A DNA stretch of 64,000 bases, taken from Nostoc sp. S4 (GTDB lineage Bacteria > Cyanobacteriota > Cyanobacteriia > Cyanobacteriales > Nostocaceae). Numbering within the stretch: the first letter of the stretch is position 1; each line of letters opens with the position of its first letter. This document shows positions 19,476-28,021 of this stretch, piece by piece. The stretch lies in contig JAQYWR010000007.1 in the NCBI GenBank assembly GCA_029379225.1, forward strand, positions 62,001-126,000, read 5' to 3'. The position numbers and the translations under genes were made by a program. The notes beneath the pieces were generated by a model. That model had not been told where the DNA came from, ran no database searches, and saw nothing but the letters and a program-made list of their open reading frames with translations.

Positions 19476-19730
19476 ATGGTTCTGCGCTTCTTACTATTAC
19501 CGATTACCGGCCCATTAATGGGGGTAACATGGCTTGGGGAAAAAATTTTAGAACAGGCGAATACTGAAATTGATGATAAAGAAAATCTCAGCAAGCAGCT
19601 TCTTGCACTCCAACTTGCTTTTGATATGGGAGAAATTCTTGAAGAAGAGTTTGAAATTCAGGAAGAAGCCCTTTTATTAGCGATTCTGGAAGCAGAACAG
19701 CAGGAACGCGATCGCACACAAGAGTATTGA
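19476..19730 (+). CDS. gvpG: GvpG gas-vesicle protein
   Basis: The 84-residue protein has the cyanobacterial GvpG pattern. A hydrophobic start (MVLRFLLLPITGPLMGVTWL) is followed by GEKILEQANTEIDDKENLSK and an acidic helix (FDMGEILEEEFEIQEEALLL). GvpG is an accessory protein required for assembly and found in complex with GvpF/L partners. It is the only gvp gene on the plus strand here and ends at a clear hairpin terminator. Confidence 0.88.
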   Translation: MVLRFLLLPITGPLMGVTWLGEKILEQANTEIDDKENLSKQLLALQLAFDMGEILEEEFEIQEEALLLAILEAEQQERDRTQEY

Positions 19731-19767
19731 AATTCTTTCCTAGTTTGTGTGATTTATTGCTTTAACT

Positions 19768-19796
19768 AACGTGCGCCTCCGTTGGAGACTCACGTT
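19768..19796 (+). terminator. terminator after gvpG
   Basis: AACGTG...CTCC, a GTT loop and GGAG...CACGTT form an imperfect hairpin followed by AATTTT, 38 bases after the gvpG stop. Shape and position fit intrinsic termination of the single-gene gvpG transcript. Confidence 0.6.
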
Positions 19797-19864
19797 AATT
19801 TTAAAAATGTTGTTAGCTATTATACTTAAATAAATTATGCTTGTATTATACAAGTATTAATTTA

Positions 19865-20173
19865 ATGGAAGCTTTCCCCGATAATTGGGCAGATATTCAA
19901 TCTGATACTGTATATCTTTCAATCAATGGTCTGCTAGTTTCATTTGGCAGCGAACAAATAAAGCTGGGATTAAAATACGATCAAAAGGGAAAACATTTAA
20001 AAGCGATTGAGAGAGGGCTTGTATCTCCTTGCGGTAATGTTGGGTTGGTGGCTTCCCAAGAATCTGGCTACGATTTGAAATCTAAAGTCTTAGGTAAAGG
20101 TGGCGACCGCCGATTTCATGCAAAATCCATTGATGGTATATTGCACTTCCCTGGTTTGGTAACAGAATATTAA
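19865..20173 (+). CDS. small toxin-like hypothetical protein
   Basis: An ATG at 19865 gives 102 residues (MEAFPDNWADIQ...); a TTG 24 bases earlier would add eight. The protein is basic in its second half, with AIERGLVSPCGNVGLV and DLKSKVLGKGGDRRFHAKS. That layout recalls the C-terminal nuclease domains of polymorphic toxins, but I cannot name a family and see no delivery domain. It may be a detached toxin tip left after recombination. The broken frame immediately downstream would fit a decayed partner gene. Confidence 0.5.
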   Translation: MEAFPDNWADIQSDTVYLSINGLLVSFGSEQIKLGLKYDQKGKHLKAIERGLVSPCGNVGLVASQESGYDLKSKVLGKGGDRRFHAKSIDGILHFPGLVTEY

Positions 20174-20191
20174 ACCCACATAACAATAACA

Positions 20192-20587
20192 AGGTTCGAA
20201 TTAAAAAATCATCAAGTTTGGCAAGATTTAACTAAAATATTACAAAGTTTAGATGCTAATCTTCTTGTTCAAGAACATCTTGAGCAATGTGATTATACAG
20301 TGTGTGGCTATTGGGACGAACAAGATGAATATTATGAGAAAATTACGTTACCTCGTACCCTATAAGCCGAATTAGTTAGCAGTTCAATAGGCGTTACTCA
20401 CAAAGAACGCTTTTTACAACTAAAGTTTTTGCTCATAGCTGATGCTGTCGATAATACGAAAACTGCAAGTAGCAATGCTCAAAAACTTGGTGAATTAATT
20501 CTTGTTTATAATGAAAATCTAGGATTTATTGATGAGAATTGGCTTTTAGATGTCGATTCTCCATTCCTTGTGAAGCGATCTGGCTAA
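20192..20587 (+). pseudogene. decayed gene with in-frame TAA and no start codon
   Basis: One reading frame from 20192 to the stop at 20585-20587 codes plausible acidic protein (RFELKNHQVWQDLTKILQSL, later LGELILVYNENLGFIDENWL). It is interrupted by a TAA at 20363-20365 and has no usable start. It lies 18 bases after the toxin-like gene on the same strand, so it may be the remnant of its immunity gene. The family is not recognised. The 350 bases beyond, up to 20938, show no supported gene. Confidence 0.5.
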
Positions 20588-20938
20588 TTTTAGAGAATTG
20601 GGTAGAAGTAAGAAATAACTAAGCAACGAATTTTCGTGCCTAGCACAAAGCTCAATATATAAAGGTTTGAGATAAGCTTTGTTGCCCACTTTGGGGTATC
20701 GCAACGATTGATGAAAAATTCCGCCATTTGCTGTGAAATGCCTGATAAATTGTTTTTTATCTGCTAACTTCGACAGCGCACTCAAGGTCCGCAGTAATGG
20801 CTACTGAAAGCCTTGTAAACAAACCTGTTGAGCTAATAACTACAATTATTTATTAATTGGTTTTCTTACTTTTACCTAATATGTAACGTTTGTCCACAAT
20901 CAAAGATAGTAGTAGAATGATCGTTCGATAAGAGTGGC

Positions 20939-21325
20939 TTACCTTGGTAAATACATCTCCCAATACTGTCCATCTCGAATAAGTACTACAAGCTCTACAA
21001 GCTCCTGTGCATCTTTATCTAAGAATTCACGCGAATAATCATCAATATGGATTTCTTTAACATCTGTAATCTGATTGCCTTGACAATCAAGTAATTGAAG
21101 CCCCATTTCCTGAAGCAATTTATAATAACTATCCCATAAATCATTTTTCTGTAAAGTATTGTACGGATTTTCAGTGATAAACTGAAACATATGAGCTACG
21201 GACTCATAGTTTGATGTCGGCGTAAATAATCCTGAAAGGAAACCCATTGATGGATCATCCCACTTCTAAAGGGAATAGCCAATAATACGACCATCATGTA
21301 AAGCAACAGAGACACAGACGCTCAT
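20939..21325 (-). pseudogene. hypothetical protein gene interrupted by an amber codon
   Basis: An ATG at 21325, preceded by AAGAGGA, opens MSVCVSVALHDGRIIGYSL. It then meets TAG at 21266-21268 and continues in the same frame as KWDDPSMGFLSGLFTPTSNY through to the stop at 20939. The 129-codon frame reads as a single acidic protein, ending YSREFLDKDAQELVELVVLI. A 102-residue frame from the internal ATG at 21247 has no good ribosome-binding site. The simplest reading is a gene broken by one Gln-to-amber change. Family unknown; it sits among the remnants between gvpN and gvpV. Confidence 0.6.
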
Positions 21326-21527
21326 CGCTGTCCTCTTAATAAATTTGGTTGATGTTTGTTCAGAAACCTTTAGAATATCAACAAAATAATGTCGTCTTCC
21401 CCCACAATTCCGACATTAAAAAAATTGCGATCGCATCTCCCCCAGCCACCTCAACTACCCCAACCCTCCAACCTGCTCACGACCGCGCAAGGAAGTTGTG
21501 AAGAATAGGCAGCTGAAATCTTAGTAC

Positions 21528-21812
21528 TTAGTATTCCAATGTTATGGTGTTGAATTTGGGTGTATTGTCTTCCAAGTCAGTATTTGCTTGCTGGTGAGTC
21601 TTGTCCTCTTCAGCAATGATTTGACTATTTAAAATCGCAAGGCGCTGCTGAATTTGATATCGGCGTGCTTCGAGTTTCTGTAGTTCCTGCTCTAAACGCT
21701 CTTTTTCCAGCATCATTTTGTAAGCATTTAAGTAAACTCTTGCTTGAGAACGTTGAGGAGGCATGGAGCTAAGTTTGGCTGGAATTTGTCTGCGGTTTGG
21801 AGTGCGATGCAT
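21528..21812 (-). CDS. gvpV: GvpV-like small gas-vesicle accessory protein
   Basis: The 94-residue basic protein (MHRTPNRRQIPAKLSSMPPQ) leads into a coiled coil (MMLEKERLEQELQKLEARRY, QIQQRLAILNSQI) and an acidic tail. An N-terminal basic MPP motif followed by 'AYK...EKERL' heptads is my recollection of cyanobacterial GvpV. It starts 45 bases after the ArsA-type gene on the same strand. The assignment rests on pattern memory and the gvp context. Confidence 0.6.
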   Translation of the reverse strand: MHRTPNRRQIPAKLSSMPPQRSQARVYLNAYKMMLEKERLEQELQKLEARRYQIQQRLAILNSQIIAEEDKTHQQANTDLEDNTPKFNTITLEY

Positions 21813-21857
21813 AATAAATTTCTCTTTGGGTATGAAAGTATTTAGTTTAATTAGCAG

Positions 21858-23768
21858 TTAAAATAAACAGGCTGCGGCTGCTTCGATGCGTTCTAAAGGC
21901 TCTACTGAGCGAGGAAGCACTGGTAAGCGAATCATTGTCAAACCTGGAAAACTGGTCTTGCAATCATTACTGCTTGCACGATCGCAATTAATGGTTGCTG
22001 TAGAAGTAAAGCGGTTGAGAACAAGGTAATTCTGGCTCACACCTATTTCTTGCAGAGATTTGAACAGGCGTTGTTGTTCGGCAAGTACGCTAGTCTGGTT
22101 GAGCGTAACCCCAATGAACTCTGCTTGTTGTGGGTCTTTTAGTACTTTTTGGGCTTTGACTACGCGCTGTCGCAAAGTTCGTAAACGCCCCATAAACTCC
22201 GTACGGCCAAGAACATTCTGATACTTGATCCAGAGCTTGAAAATCCAAGCTAGCCAGTCTGCCAGTGCAGTTGGCATTTCTAGAAAACGCAGAAGATGAC
22301 CTGTAGGAGCAGTGTCCAAAATAATCAAGTCTTCTTGTTGCTCTAGCAATTCCATTACTGTTAACAGGGAAAGCATTTCATCAATCCCTGGTAAAGCTTG
22401 CTCGACAATTTTGCGCCAAGCAACAGGAGCGTATGCCATTTCAATAGCTTCGCTTGTTTGGGTTTCACCACTCATCATTTCGGCCAGTTCCCACAGGTAA
22501 TCGGCTCTGAATTGCTCCAGAAGGCGATCGCTATCCACTTCCTGACCTCGAAGATTGGCAGTTATTTGATATGGTTCGTGTCCTAAACTCAGACCAAAGG
22601 CATCACCCAAGGAGTGGGCTGGATCGATAGAAACCATGCGAATTTTACGCTCAGGATGTTGTTGAGCCATAGCCCAACCAATGGCAGCTGCTACTGTGGT
22701 CTTGCCTACTCCACCTTTACCGCCAACTAGTAACAGGCGACGACCTTTGCTCAGAAAATCTCCAAAGCTGGGAGGAATTTTTTCAGGCCATTGAATTGGG
22801 AGTGTATGAATAGGAGATAGCGGTTCCAGCTGAGGAACATGGATTTGCTCGATCAGATGCTTGAGGGCTAGAATCCCTAAAGGCTCTTCATCTTGCTGTG
22901 GCACGATAAAAATTGGCTTTCCGCTAGTAAGAGCCGTATACTGACCGATCAGCGGTTGTTGTTCTTGGTAACGATCTGCGTCAGTCGCACTGGTAAGAAC
23001 TTGGTTAACAAACAACCCTCCACAAGGAACCTGCATGGTTTGTAAAGCTTTTAGGAATCGTTTGGACTCCAACCAACTCATTGGTTCGGCGATCGCAACT
23101 AACAAACAACCTGTATAGGTAGGATCTTGAAGCAGACGACGACCTTGCGACAGTTCAGCTTTCAGAGTTTGCAAAAATTCGTCAGCGCGATCGGGTGTGT
23201 AACTTCCAGCAAAGGTCTTGGTAATATACCGATGCTTTTCTTGAAACAGTTCCAGAGAGTGGAGGAAAGTGTCTAAAAAATCCATCAAGCCAAACAAGTT
23301 GAGAGTATGACCGCTAGGAGCCATATCTACTACTACTCGATCTACCTGCTGCTCGTTGAAAAGGCGTTGGATCTCTAACAAGCCCATCAACTCATCCAGT
23401 CCAGGCCAATCTAAATCCCAAACTGGAAGCAAGTCTTCTCCTTCAACAAAACTACCCCGCTCCACTAACAGTTCTAACACCTGACCGTAACGTTCTTTAA
23501 ACTCTTGTAGCAAACGCTTTGCATCCAACGCCCTTACTAAGAGATTAGGTAGTTCAGCTATGGGACGAGGAATGTCATCAACGCTAACTTGTAAGACATC
23601 TCCAAGAGAGTGAGCCGGATCGGTTGAGATTAAAAGAATTTGCTCATTGACAAATTTCTGCGCCCAACGACATGCAAAGGTGCAAGAGATTGTTGTTTTT
23701 CCGACTCCACCTTTGCCGCTAAACATAGCAAGGTGTAGGTTATCAAAAAGTTCCATCTCGTTTGTCAT
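21858..23768 (-). CDS. tandem ArsA/Get3-type ATPase next to gas-vesicle genes
   Basis: The 636 residues are two ArsA-like halves in one chain. The first has deviant Walker A SGKGGVGKT (17-25), STDPAHSLGDVL and DMAPSGHTLNLF. The second has GGKGGVGKT (near 350), SIDPAHSLGDAF and DTAPTGHLLRFL. Both sites keep the catalytic Lys of the KGGVGKT motif. Known relatives energise arsenite export (ArsA) or target tail-anchored membrane proteins (Get3). No arsenic gene is nearby, and the gene runs into gvpV on the same strand. A chaperone role for hydrophobic gas-vesicle subunits is an attractive inference, but unproven. It is divergent from the WD40 gene. Confidence 0.87.
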   Translation of the reverse strand: MTNEMELFDNLHLAMFSGKGGVGKTTISCTFACRWAQKFVNEQILLISTDPAHSLGDVLQVSVDDIPRPIAELPNLLVRALDAKRLLQEFKERYGQVLELLVERGSFVEGEDLLPVWDLDWPGLDELMGLLEIQRLFNEQQVDRVVVDMAPSGHTLNLFGLMDFLDTFLHSLELFQEKHRYITKTFAGSYTPDRADEFLQTLKAELSQGRRLLQDPTYTGCLLVAIAEPMSWLESKRFLKALQTMQVPCGGLFVNQVLTSATDADRYQEQQPLIGQYTALTSGKPIFIVPQQDEEPLGILALKHLIEQIHVPQLEPLSPIHTLPIQWPEKIPPSFGDFLSKGRRLLLVGGKGGVGKTTVAAAIGWAMAQQHPERKIRMVSIDPAHSLGDAFGLSLGHEPYQITANLRGQEVDSDRLLEQFRADYLWELAEMMSGETQTSEAIEMAYAPVAWRKIVEQALPGIDEMLSLLTVMELLEQQEDLIILDTAPTGHLLRFLEMPTALADWLAWIFKLWIKYQNVLGRTEFMGRLRTLRQRVVKAQKVLKDPQQAEFIGVTLNQTSVLAEQQRLFKSLQEIGVSQNYLVLNRFTSTATINCDRASSNDCKTSFPGLTMIRLPVLPRSVEPLERIEAAAACLF

Positions 23769-24017
23769 TTCCGGCGTTTTAGGATAAAGTTACTACATAT
23801 TTTTAAAAGTGACATAAGTAATTTTGCTGAATAAAGAAATTTAAATCCTTAATCTTTCGCCGATGGGATTTACAAAACTTCTATATCCAGGTGGCGACAG
23901 GGAAAGCTTCACCAGAAAATGTGTAATTAATTTTGTTGAGATACTTACAAATATTAGCTGAGGAACTATAACTGAGGTAAAGATTTAGCCAGAGGTGTCC
24001 AAAGGTAAGGAGATAAG

Positions 24018-27005
24018 ATGGTTAACAGTTCTGAAGGCGATATAAATATTGGGTGTAATGTCCAAGGTATTTCTGAATACAACTTTTTTTATGACAGTAA
24101 GTCTGAGGACATTGATATTCGTCCAATCAAAACAGACTCTCCTTACTTAGGACTAAAAACTTTTGAAATTAAAGATAAAGACAAATTTTTTGGTCGGGAG
24201 CAGTGGATTGCTAATCTGGGCGACCGCTTAAACAAAGATAATGTCCTCTTGCTTTTAGGAGCATCAACCAGTGGCAAATCATCATTGATTCGGGCAGGTT
24301 TAATTCCTTATTTAGGCAATAATAAAAATTACTTAATTAATATAACTTTTATCCCAGATGAGAATCCTTTTAAATCTCTTTATAAGTGTCTTGCCTTTAC
24401 CTATGGCAAACAATCACAAATAGCAAAGATTGCTCGAAAAATCAGAGAAGATACTCTAATTCAAATTGTTACATTCCTCAAACAAGATTATCAGTACGTT
24501 CTGATTTTTATTGACCAATTTGAAGAACTGTTTACAAAAACTCAAAAGCCGGAACGTGACAAATTTGTTGATAGTCTCTTTCAACTGTTCCAGCAGGATA
24601 GCTCTGTCAAAATTGTTTTAGCAATGCGCTCTGATTTTTTGGACAGATTTAGTGACTATCCGCAACTTGCGAAGATCCACGATCGCCATAGTCGTATACT
24701 CACTAGAATGACCGATGGCGAATTAAAGTTAGCGATCGCTGAACCTGCTGCTAGAAATGGCGTTACCCTTGAACAAGGGCTAGTTGAGCAAATTATTGAT
24801 GATTTTCACCAACAAGATGATTATTTACCACTTCTGCAATACACCCTAGATGTGCTGTGGAAAAGCGAAAATCTTCAAAACCGGGTTCTGAAAACAAAGA
24901 CTTATCAAGAAGTAAAAGAGCAAACGTTTGGTTATTTAGGCGAACAAGCTAATCAATATATTAATCATAGTGTTGGATGGCACGATTGCCATTTGAGAGA
25001 AAAGGAGCAAGAGATTCAAAAGTTAAACCTAGCACTGACTGAATTAAAACTGCGCGAGCAATCCGCTAGGGTTTTAAATTTACTTCCTGTCCAACCGTTA
25101 GAGGGTTTGGTGCTAGCAATTCAAACAATAGGTGAGAATCTAGAGAAATATCCAAACCAGCTTCTAGCTCCTGTTTTGGGAAGCTTAAAGGAAGCAATGA
25201 ACACACCCACAGAGGCAAATAGCTTGCTCGTGTCCGTGCAAGAGGTTAATTGTGTAACCTTTAGTCCTGATGGCAAGTTTATTGCCAGTGGCAGTAGCGA
25301 TTCTACGGTGTGCTTGTGGAATATCATTGGTAATCCCACTGCTGAATTTTTGTTGGGACACGAGCAAGAAGTGAATTGTGTAGCCTTTAGTCCTGATGGC
25401 AAATTTATTGTTAGTGGCAGTATTGACGGAATTTTGTGTTTATGGGATCTACAAGGTAATCTCATTACTCAACTGTGGCAGGGACATGAGGAAGGAATTA
25501 TTTCCGTTGCCTTTAACTCAAATAGCGATTCCATTGTCAGCGTTGGTTTTGACGGAACGGTGTGTTTGTGGGATTTACAAGGTAACGCCATTACTCAACC
25601 TTGGCGCGGACACAAAGAAGGAGTTATTTCTGTCACCTTTAGCCCAAATCGCGATTCCATTGTCAGCGTTGGTTTTGACGGAACGGTGTGTTTATGGGAT
25701 TTACAAGGTAACGCCATTACTCAACCCTGGCACAAACATGAGGCAAAAATTATTTGCGTCGCCTTTAGTCCTGATGGCAAGTTTATTGTCAGTGGCAGTA
25801 GTGATTCGACAGTGCGGTTGTGGGACATTCAAGGTAATTCCATCGGTCAACCTTGGCGCGGGCATGAAGGACATGTAAATTCTGTAGCGTTTAGTCCTGA
25901 TGGCAAGTTTATTGTTAGTGGTAGTTGCGATCGGACAATACGCTTGTGGGACATCCAAGGTAATCCCATCACTCAACCTTGGCGGGGACATGAAGGACTA
26001 ATTAATTCCCTAGCCTTTAGCCCTGATGGCAAGCTGATTGTCAGTGGTGGCGATAAAACCGTGCGTTTGTGGGAGCTACATCAAATACTACAAGATTGGG
26101 TTATCGGGCGATCGCAGCGCAAATATGAGAATTGGGTAAATTCTGTAGTGTTTAGCCCTGATGGCAATTGGATTGTCAGTGCCAGCAATGATTCGACAGT
26201 GCGCTTGTGGGATATGAACGGCAACCCCATTGGTCAACCTTGGTACGGACATGAAAAAGAAGTTAATTGTGTCGCCTTTAGCCCTGATAGCAAATGGATT
26301 GTCAGCGCTAGCAATGATTCGACAGTGCGCTTGTGGGATCTCAATGGCAACCCTATCGGTCAACCTTGGCACGGACATGAAAAAGAAGTTAATTGTGTCG
26401 CCTTTAGCCCTGATAGCAAATGGATTGTCAGCGCTAGCAATGATTCGACAGTGCGCTTGTGGGATCTCAATGGCAACCCTATCGGTCAACCTTGGCACGG
26501 ACATGAAAAAGAAGTTAATTGTGTCGCCTTTAGCCCTGATAGCAAATGGATTGTCAGTGCTAGCAATGATTCGACAGTGCGCTTGTGGGATATTGAGGGT
26601 AATCTTATCGGGCAACCTTGGTGCGGACATGAGTATTGGGTAAATTCCGTAGCTTTTAGCCCTGATGGTAAAGTGATTGCCAGTGGTAGTCTTGATGGAA
26701 CAGTGCGATTGTCGCGCTGTGGGTGGCAAGAGTGGTTGCAAGCTTGTTGCAACAGGTTACATTATCATCCAGTCTTTCAAAATTCTGAAAATGGCAGTGA
26801 TGTAGAAATTGCCCACCAAACTTGTCAAAAATATGTATGGAATCCACAAAGCCCTAAACAGTTGAATGACCAAGGTGCAGCAAAGCTAAAACAGAAAGCT
26901 TTTTCAGCAGCTTTGGAGGACTTTAACCAAGCAGTTCAACTTAATTTCACATCGCACTGGAAACATCGCCTTGCTTGGCAATCAGTACCCACAGAAAACC
27001 AATAA
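24018..27005 (+). CDS. nSTAND NTPase with twelve WD40 repeats and partial TPR
   Basis: The 995-residue protein begins with a short unknown segment, then the nSTAND signature PYLGLKTFEIKDKDKFFGRE. Walker A is GASTSGKSS (81-89) and Walker B is VLIFIDQFEEL (about 160-170). The winged-helix part ends near 330. Twelve WD40 repeats of about 42 residues follow (GHEKEVNCVAFSPDSKWIVS type), enough for nearly two propellers. The C-terminal 40 residues start like a TPR (AAKLKQKAFSAALEDFNQAV) and stop early. AAGGAG six bases before the ATG decides the start. Such proteins are regulatory or defence-type scaffolds in filamentous cyanobacteria; the target is unknown. It is divergent from the ArsA gene across 249 bases. 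Confidence 0.9.
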   Translation: MVNSSEGDINIGCNVQGISEYNFFYDSKSEDIDIRPIKTDSPYLGLKTFEIKDKDKFFGREQWIANLGDRLNKDNVLLLLGASTSGKSSLIRAGLIPYLGNNKNYLINITFIPDENPFKSLYKCLAFTYGKQSQIAKIARKIREDTLIQIVTFLKQDYQYVLIFIDQFEELFTKTQKPERDKFVDSLFQLFQQDSSVKIVLAMRSDFLDRFSDYPQLAKIHDRHSRILTRMTDGELKLAIAEPAARNGVTLEQGLVEQIIDDFHQQDDYLPLLQYTLDVLWKSENLQNRVLKTKTYQEVKEQTFGYLGEQANQYINHSVGWHDCHLREKEQEIQKLNLALTELKLREQSARVLNLLPVQPLEGLVLAIQTIGENLEKYPNQLLAPVLGSLKEAMNTPTEANSLLVSVQEVNCVTFSPDGKFIASGSSDSTVCLWNIIGNPTAEFLLGHEQEVNCVAFSPDGKFIVSGSIDGILCLWDLQGNLITQLWQGHEEGIISVAFNSNSDSIVSVGFDGTVCLWDLQGNAITQPWRGHKEGVISVTFSPNRDSIVSVGFDGTVCLWDLQGNAITQPWHKHEAKIICVAFSPDGKFIVSGSSDSTVRLWDIQGNSIGQPWRGHEGHVNSVAFSPDGKFIVSGSCDRTIRLWDIQGNPITQPWRGHEGLINSLAFSPDGKLIVSGGDKTVRLWELHQILQDWVIGRSQRKYENWVNSVVFSPDGNWIVSASNDSTVRLWDMNGNPIGQPWYGHEKEVNCVAFSPDSKWIVSASNDSTVRLWDLNGNPIGQPWHGHEKEVNCVAFSPDSKWIVSASNDSTVRLWDLNGNPIGQPWHGHEKEVNCVAFSPDSKWIVSASNDSTVRLWDIEGNLIGQPWCGHEYWVNSVAFSPDGKVIASGSLDGTVRLSRCGWQEWLQACCNRLHYHPVFQNSENGSDVEIAHQTCQKYVWNPQSPKQLNDQGAAKLKQKAFSAALEDFNQAVQLNFTSHWKHRLAWQSVPTENQ
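26247..26624 (+). repeat. three near-identical 126-bp tandem WD40 units
   Basis: Units at 26247, 26373 and 26499 have exactly 126-base periodicity and are nearly identical at the DNA level. The surrounding WD40 units are clearly diverged. This indicates very recent duplication or gene conversion inside the propeller. Confidence 0.9.
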
Positions 27006-27120
27006 CTCCCCCTAACGTGAGTTCGACCGAACTAAAAAACGGCAGGAGGTAGTGCAGGCAAATCTTTTGGGTAAATATCAATCGAAGTTTTTTGGGCAAA
27101 AGGGCAATAGAGCAAGAAAA

Positions 27121-27420
27121 TGCCACGTTATATCGTGTCCGGTAAAAAACTTCTCATTAAGGCAGCAGAGGAGCAGGGGGGCACAGGAGAAGGGTTTTTG
27201 GCTTTTGTGCATAGATTTGGAAATTATAACTAATCAACCGGACTTGATATTACACGGCATTGTAGGCGATTTAATCTTGAGAGCGATCGCTGACTACATC
27301 GAAATGCGCCGAGAGACTATTCACCCAAACCAACATTTTAAAGGCAAGGGGCTCTCTACGCGATCGCGCACTTGGGACGAGCTGCGGCGGTTCGAGTCTT
27401 GGGTTAAAAAAATGAGTGAA
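27121..27420 (+). pseudogene. decayed copy of the ribbon-helix-helix-like gene at 27654-27965
   Basis: The 3' part encodes LRAIADYIEMRRETIHPNQH and RTWDELRRFESWVKK, which align closely with the protein encoded in the opposite orientation at 27654-27965. The 5' part is scrambled: a short frame from ATG 27121 ends at a TAA, and the rest is out of frame with it. It is therefore a dead inverted copy. It follows the WD40 gene by about 115 bases. Confidence 0.6.
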
Positions 27421-27481
27421 ACTGATGAATCGCAGGGCATTCGTGGCAATGATTGTCACGATTTTGGCACTAAAAACAGTT

Positions 27482-27510
27482 CAACCCCGTAGTTACAAAC
27501 TACAGGGTTG
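27482..27510. terminator. long hairpin downstream of the decayed copy
   Basis: CAACCCCGTAGT, a short loop and ACTACAGGGTTG form a 12-bp stem with one mismatch. No T-run follows, so it is either a weak terminator or a recombination-associated palindrome. It ends 13 bases from the tRNA-Phe fragment. Confidence 0.45.
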
Positions 27511-27522
27511 AGGTGGGGTGAG

Positions 27523-27567
27523 TGCCAGGAACCAGACTTGAACTGGTGACACGAGGATTTTCAGTCC
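27523..27567 (-). pseudogene. 3' fragment of tRNA-Phe (GAA), probable attachment-site remnant
   Basis: Read on the minus strand, the 45 bases run from GGACTGAAAATCCTCGTG (anticodon loop, GAA) through the variable and T-arm (AGTTCAAGTCT) to the acceptor 3' strand TCCTGGCA. This matches the 3' half of a cyanobacterial tRNA-Phe. Upstream of the anticodon stem the sequence diverges completely; there is no D-arm or 5' acceptor strand. Integrating elements commonly recombine in this half of tRNA genes and leave exactly such copies. The intact gene is not in this window. Confidence 0.8.
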
Positions 27568-27653
27568 GAAAAATTTTCTCTATAATCTCCTATAAATAAA
27601 CATTTGTCTAATTTTTATTGCTAAACCTTGCCTCATAAGTGGCTTAATCGCAC

Positions 27654-27965
27654 TCAATTGCTACTCATTTTGACCCAAGACTCGAACCGCCGCAGTTCGT
27701 CCCAAGTGCGCGTTTTGGTATCCAGCCCTTTGCCTTTAGAATGCTGATTTGGGTGCAGGTTCTCCCGGCGCATGGAGATGTATTGGGCGATCGCGCTTAA
27801 GATTTCCTCGCTTGCAATGCCGTGTGACATGGCATTTTCTCGATCTAACGCCCTAGCGTAAGCCATGATTTTTTCTTCTAAGCCGATGGGGACGCGAATT
27901 GTTTTCGTCTCACCACTGCGCCAAGTGCTAGCCGTCCAAGTCGTTGAGTTTTTGTACTTGTTCAT
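27654..27965 (-). CDS. ribbon-helix-helix-like small protein
   Basis: The 103-residue protein has a short basic arm, then TKTIRVPIGLEEKIMAYARA, which looks like a ribbon-helix-helix DNA-binding start. The tail is ILSAIAQYISMRRENLHPNQ and RTWDELRRFESWVK. An inverted decayed paralogue lies at 27121-27420. Such small proteins are typical of mobile or plasmid-derived DNA in Nostoc. Its place next to a tRNA fragment supports that, but the role (repressor, copy control or other) is unknown. Confidence 0.65.
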   Translation of the reverse strand: MNKYKNSTTWTASTWRSGETKTIRVPIGLEEKIMAYARALDRENAMSHGIASEEILSAIAQYISMRRENLHPNQHSKGKGLDTKTRTWDELRRFESWVKMSSN

Positions 27966-28021
27966 AAAAAAATGCTGTGTAACACGGCATTCTAACCTAA
28001 ATCCCTATCACCTAACAGCCA

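Noticed and set aside
20546..20785. 79-codon minus-strand frame
   Set aside because: It overlaps the decayed plus-strand frame, has no ribosome-binding site and no recognisable motif.
21858..23768. Arsenic-resistance ATPase role for the ArsA-type protein
   Set aside because: No arsB, arsC or arsR nearby, and the context is gas-vesicle genes; kept as an ArsA/Get3-family call only.
26088..26741. 217-codon open frame on the minus strand of the WD40 gene
   Set aside because: It is the antisense of the WD40 repeats; its own repeats follow from the 126-bp units, and it has no ribosome-binding site.
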